Assembly (NCBI GenBank): GCA_002449635.1
Contig: DJXF01000074.1
Span: forward strand, 2,331 to 11,246
Source: Clostridiales bacterium UBA7011
GTDB taxonomy: Bacteria; Bacillota; Clostridia; Oscillospirales; Butyricicoccaceae
Reading direction: 5' to 3'
Length of the DNA: 8,916 nt
Shown: piece by piece, positions 6,276 through 8,916 of the stretch
Position numbering within the stretch: the first letter of the stretch is position 1
Layout: every line of letters starts with the position of its first letter
Notes under the pieces: model-generated
The model's input: only the letters and a program-made list of their open reading frames with translations
Databases searched by the model: none
What the model was told of the DNA's origin: nothing
Translations under genes and position numbers: made by a program

Positions 6276-6278
6276 TAG

Positions 6279-6320
6279 CTGAATTTTGCGGAAGACGGGT
6301 GTCCTCCGCGCGAAATTCAG
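6279..6320 (+). promoter_or_regulatory. Long stem-loop in the permease leader
   Basis: CTGAATTT (6279-6286) pairs with AAATTCAG (6313-6320). Inside it, GCGGA (6288-6292) pairs with TCCGC (6305-6309), and GAC (6294-6296) pairs with GTC (6301-6303) around a GGGT loop. That gives 16 pairs interrupted by one A/C mismatch and a small asymmetric loop. No T tract follows, so it is not a terminator. I find no purine-riboswitch core. It may protect the 5' end of the mRNA or act as a protein-binding site. Confidence 0.6.
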
Positions 6321-6350
6321 GGGAAAAATTGAAAAAGGAGAGTAAATGAT

Positions 6351-7745
6351 ATGGAGAAATTTTTCCACGTCAGAGAACGCGGCTCGACCGTAAGGACGGA
6401 GGTCATGGCGGGCATCACCACCTTCATGACAATGGCCTACATCCTCATGGTCAACTCCGGCATGTTCGGCGATCTGGGCGAGGGCTACTACAATGCGGTC
6501 TATATCGCAACCGCGATTTCCGCGGTCATCGGCACGGTGCTCATCGGCCTGCTCGCAAACCTGCCGCTCGCACAGGCCTCCGGCATGGGCCTCAACGCGT
6601 TTTTCGTGTACACCGTCTGCTTCGGCATGGGCTTCACCTATGCGAACGCGCTGGTCTTTGTCCTGATTGACGGCGTGCTGTTTATGCTGCTGACCCTGAC
6701 CGGGCTGCGCCGCAGGATTTTTGAGGCGATTCCGCGCACGATCCGCATGGCGATTCCGGCCGGCATCGGTCTGTTTATCGCGTTTCTCGGCTTCCAGAAT
6801 GCCGGCATTGTCACGGCAAATGAGAGCACCTGCGTTTCGCTCGTCTCGCTGAATATTCTCGCGGGCAAGACCTGGCAGGATATTATGCCGGTGCTCGTCA
6901 CCGTCATCGGCCTGCTGCTCATCGCCGTTCTCGCAAAGCGCGAGGTCAAGGGCGCTGTGCTGTGGGGCATTCTCGGCAGCACCGTGCTGTATTATGTGTT
7001 CGGCCTGTTCATTCCGGGCTATTTTGACGGTCTGATCGCGGGCTTCCGCTTCCAGCCGTTCGCCGCGTTCGGCGATTTCGCACACCTGTCCTTCGGCAAG
7101 GTGTTCACCGAGGGCTTTGATTTCAGCGCCTATCTTTCGTCCCATTCCGGCGCCGAGCTGGTCATCACCTTCCTGTCCACCTCCCTTGCGTTCTGCATGG
7201 TGGATATGTTTGACACGATGGGCACGCTGTACGGCGCGTGCGCGCGCGGCGATATGCTCGATGAAGACGGCAACGTGCCGAACATGGAGCAGGCCATGCT
7301 GTCCGACGCGATTGCAACCACCACCGGCGCAATCTGCGGCACATCCACCGTTACCACCTTCGTCGAGTCCTCCGCGGGCGTTGCCGAGGGCGGCCGCACC
7401 GGTCTGGCGGCTATGGTGACCGCGGGCCTGTTCTTCATCTCGATGTTCTTCACCTCCATCGCTTCGCTCATTCCGTCCGCCGCGACGGCGGCAGCGCTGA
7501 TTTACGTCGGCATTCTGATGATGACCTGCGTAAAGGACATCGAGTGGACCGACCCGGCAGTCGGCGTTCCGGCGTTCCTCGCCATCGCGATGATGCCGTT
7601 TACCTACAACATCAGCTACGGCATCGCGTTCGGCGTGCTGTCCTACATCGTCATCCATGTATTTACCGGCAGGGCAAAGAAGGTCAATGCCGGCACGTGG
7701 GTTGTCGGCGCACTGTTCGTCGCCATGTTCCTGCTGACGCACTGA
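6351..7745 (+). CDS. NCS2/AzgA-family purine (adenine/guanine/hypoxanthine) permease
   Basis: This 464-residue integral membrane protein should import purine bases by proton symport. The N-terminus (MEKFFHVRERGSTVRTEVMAGITTFMTMAYI begins the conserved pattern of the PbuG/AzgA group, residues 1-31) is followed by alternating hydrophobic segments in the number expected of a 12-14-helix carrier. The family hallmarks are present: QASGMGLNAFF (75-85), the VDMFDTMGTLYG motif (284-295), GTSTVTTFVESSAGV (330-344) with EGGRTGL (346-352), and MPFTYNISYGIAFG (415-428). These place it among the adenine/guanine/hypoxanthine carriers rather than the uracil or xanthine ones, though the exact substrate is inferred. 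The start at 6351 has AAGGAGA ten bases upstream; an ATG at 6346 is out of frame. It is a single-gene unit with a structured leader and its own terminator. Confidence 0.93.
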   Translation: MEKFFHVRERGSTVRTEVMAGITTFMTMAYILMVNSGMFGDLGEGYYNAVYIATAISAVIGTVLIGLLANLPLAQASGMGLNAFFVYTVCFGMGFTYANALVFVLIDGVLFMLLTLTGLRRRIFEAIPRTIRMAIPAGIGLFIAFLGFQNAGIVTANESTCVSLVSLNILAGKTWQDIMPVLVTVIGLLLIAVLAKREVKGAVLWGILGSTVLYYVFGLFIPGYFDGLIAGFRFQPFAAFGDFAHLSFGKVFTEGFDFSAYLSSHSGAELVITFLSTSLAFCMVDMFDTMGTLYGACARGDMLDEDGNVPNMEQAMLSDAIATTTGAICGTSTVTTFVESSAGVAEGGRTGLAAMVTAGLFFISMFFTSIASLIPSAATAAALIYVGILMMTCVKDIEWTDPAVGVPAFLAIAMMPFTYNISYGIAFGVLSYIVIHVFTGRAKKVNAGTWVVGALFVAMFLLTH

Positions 7746-7776
7746 GTTCACCAAAAAACAACCGCAATCCACACAG

Positions 7777-7809
7777 CACCCGCCCGTTTTTTCGGGCGGG
7801 TGTTTTTTT
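7777..7809 (+). terminator. Rho-independent terminator of the purine permease
   Basis: CACCCGCCCG (7777-7786) pairs perfectly with CGGGCGGGTG (7793-7802) around a loop of six T's. Seven T's (7803-7809) follow directly. The loop T's preceded by a GC-rich stem and the uninterrupted T tract make this the strongest terminator in the window. Confidence 0.92.
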
Positions 7810-8187
7810 CTCTTTCGGGCAGAATATCCGCAAAAACGCGCACAATCCGGCTGCGTGTGCGTGCCAATCCGCCGATATGGGACACTTTTTTGGAAAAGAC
7901 GGCAAAAAAGCACATTTGTCCACAAGAGAAGTATCATTTGTTACATTTTGCAGACGGCAGGATTTTTATTTTTTCAAAAACGATCAAAAACAGGCGGAAA
8001 CGGCGGAGTGTGTGCGGTTTCGCGCGAAATCCGCGCGCGGAATGGGTAAAAATGTCAAAGAATTTGTTTTGGCGCGCCCCTCTTTTATGCAACTTGAGAA
8101 CAGCGGGGGAGGGTGCGGGGCTTGTTAAAAAAATATCAGAGATACAGGAAAGAGCAAGAAATGTATATTATTGGGCAAAAAATAACA
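7810..8187. other. Gene-free, lower-GC intergenic stretch
   Basis: I find no convincing gene here. The open frames present lack ribosome binding sites, have no recognisable domains and show residue content typical of chance translation. The base composition is more A/T-rich, with A and T runs, than the flanking genes. Two imperfect hairpins are visible: CGCGCACA (7837-7844) with TGTGCGTG (7856-7863), and one at 8014-8034 whose core TTTCGCGCGAAA is palindromic. Neither is followed by a T tract. The stretch may hold upstream control sites for the sugar-transport gene or an unrecognised small RNA; nothing in it proves either. Confidence 0.5.
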
Positions 8188-8215
8188 TTGCAACAATTTT
8201 TGATTGTGCGATAAT
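8188..8215 (+). promoter_or_regulatory. Candidate promoter of the sugar-binding lipoprotein gene
   Basis: TTGCAA (8188-8193) and GATAAT (8210-8215) are separated by 16 bases in the most A/T-rich part of the intergenic region. The spacer contains an inverted repeat, ACAAT (8193-8197) with ATTGT (8203-8207), which could be an operator overlapping the promoter. The leader would be about 40 bases. Other A/T-rich matches nearby make the exact choice uncertain. Confidence 0.45.
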
Positions 8216-8264
8216 AATAACATAATAACTGCATTCCGCGCGATGAGAAAGAGAGGAAGCTACG

Positions 8265-8916
8265 ATGAAAATGAGAAGAATAATGGCAATGCTTCTGGCC
8301 GGCGCAATGTGTGTTGGCGCGATGGCCGGCTGCGGCAGCACAGGAGGCAGCTCTGCTTCCGGTCAGTCGGGCGGAGCGGCAGCGTCATCCGGCAAGAAGC
8401 TGAGCGGCAAGATCGCGTTCATCATCTCCAACAAGGATGAATATCAGAGTGCGCTCGATCAGGGCGTCAAGGCTGCCGGCATGGCAAAGGGCATCGAGGT
8501 CACCTCCGTTGACTGCGCCTCCGACATGGACAGACAGATCGATCAGGTCAAGGCTGAGGTCGCAAACGGCGCGGCGGCACTGATTGTTCTGGTTGCGGAC
8601 GACACGCGCGCCGATGAGATCATCGAGGCGGCAGGCGACACGCCGGTCGTATTCGTAAACCGCATCCCGCAGGATACAAAGCTCATCGATGAGAAGCATC
8701 CGTATGTCGGCTCCAACGAGGATGAGTCCGGCGTATTCCAGGGCGAGATGCTCGCGGAAGCGCTCAAGAAGGAAAAGAAGGACAGCGTCAATTACCTGAT
8801 GCTGCAGGGCACCGCGGGCCTGCTGCACACCACCAAGCGTTCCGAGGGCGTGCTCAAGGCGCTCAAGGATGCAGGCATCACGGCGACAGAGGTCGTTCCC
8901 GCCATCGACTGCGGCT
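8265..8916 (+). CDS. Sugar ABC-transporter substrate-binding lipoprotein (partial, 3' end beyond window)
   Basis: The first 217 residues of an extracytoplasmic solute-binding protein are visible. The ATG at 8265 has AGGA seven bases upstream. A lipoprotein signal peptide (MKMRRIMAMLLAGAMCVGAM, then AGC) ends in a lipobox with Cys23 as the lipidated residue, followed by a Gly/Ser-rich tether (24-43). From residue 48 the type I periplasmic-binding fold begins: KIAFIISNKDEYQSALDQGV, then ALIVLVADD (105-113), PVVFVNR (127-133), YVGSNEDESGVFQGEML (147-163) and QGTAGLLHTTKRSEGV (181-196). The last two resemble the hinge and ligand regions of the galactose/glucose-binding MglB group more than RbsB. 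It would capture a monosaccharide outside the membrane for an ABC permease, whose ATPase and membrane genes should lie beyond the window. The specific sugar cannot be assigned from this fragment. Confidence 0.88.
   Translation, partial: MKMRRIMAMLLAGAMCVGAMAGCGSTGGSSASGQSGGAAASSGKKLSGKIAFIISNKDEYQSALDQGVKAAGMAKGIEVTSVDCASDMDRQIDQVKAEVANGAAALIVLVADDTRADEIIEAAGDTPVVFVNRIPQDTKLIDEKHPYVGSNEDESGVFQGEMLAEALKKEKKDSVNYLMLQGTAGLLHTTKRSEGVLKALKDAGITATEVVPAIDCG

Noticed and set aside
6276..6350. Purine riboswitch before the permease
   Set aside because: The conserved three-way-junction core bases of the purine aptamer are not present, and the leader (about 70 bases) is mostly one hairpin.
5910..7937. 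Very long minus-strand open frame (675 codons) opposite the permease
   Set aside because: It is antisense to a clear membrane transporter, crosses two terminators and promoters, and has the low-complexity His/Ala/Arg-rich content of a shadow frame in GC-rich DNA.
8014..8034. Hairpin around TTTCGCGCGAAA as a terminator
   Set aside because: No T tract follows on either strand, and no gene ends next to it.
7800..8225. Plus-strand open frame of 141 codons in the intergenic gap
   Set aside because: It starts inside the terminator T tract, lacks a ribosome binding site and has no recognisable motif.
1..8916. Defence island, prophage or transposon content
   Set aside because: The GIY-YIG domain is of the small YhbQ-like housekeeping type, not a homing endonuclease or phage protein. 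No integrase, transposase, terminal repeats or CRISPR repeats are visible.

Overview
The window looks like a chromosomal stretch from a high-GC (roughly 60% by eye) Gram-positive anaerobe of the Clostridia, most likely a gut Oscillospiraceae/Butyricicoccaceae-type organism. The evidence is a DUF3793 gene (a family known mainly from clostridia), S-layer-homology (SLH) exoproteins, strong AGGAGG-type ribosome binding sites, sigma-A-like TTGACA/TATAAT promoters, and a lipoprotein sugar-binding gene. Genus assignment is inference. I see no phage, insertion sequence, CRISPR array or rRNA.

Layout. (1) 13-1455, minus: pncB, nicotinate phosphoribosyltransferase (NAD salvage), with its own promoter. 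(2) 1718-2281, plus, divergent from pncB: a cysteine-rich DUF3793 protein. Its leader carries a good promoter and two copies of the palindrome TTAG-N6-CTAA, one at the predicted start of transcription and one just before the ribosome binding site, suggestive of a DtxR/IdeR-type metal-dependent repressor. (3) 2310-2509: terminators for both strands around a minus-strand tRNA-Leu(UAG) with encoded CCA and its own promoter. (4) 2636-5394, plus: a two-gene operon of paralogous secreted proteins, each signal peptide + SLH region + glycerophosphodiester phosphodiesterase (GDPD) domain, joined by an ATGA overlap. The upstream copy has drifted at SLH and catalytic signature positions. (5) A perfect 13-bp bidirectional terminator separates them from (6) 5458-6120, minus, a single frame encoding a GIY-YIG nuclease-like domain followed by an ArsC/Spx-like thioredoxin-fold protein. 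The second half has its own strong ribosome binding site and ATG. (7) 6351-7745, plus: an NCS2/AzgA-type purine permease, preceded by a long leader stem-loop and followed by a strong terminator. (8) 7810-8264: a gene-free, lower-GC stretch. (9) 8265-8916, plus, cut by the window edge: a sugar ABC-transporter substrate-binding lipoprotein of the MglB/RbsB type.

The genes do not form one pathway. Salvage and uptake are the common thread: pyridine salvage, purine uptake, sugar uptake, and probable scavenging of glycerol phosphate from phosphodiesters at the cell wall. The most unusual items are the GIY-YIG/ArsC-like reading frame, the asymmetric SLH-GDPD pair, and the doubled palindrome in front of the DUF3793 gene.
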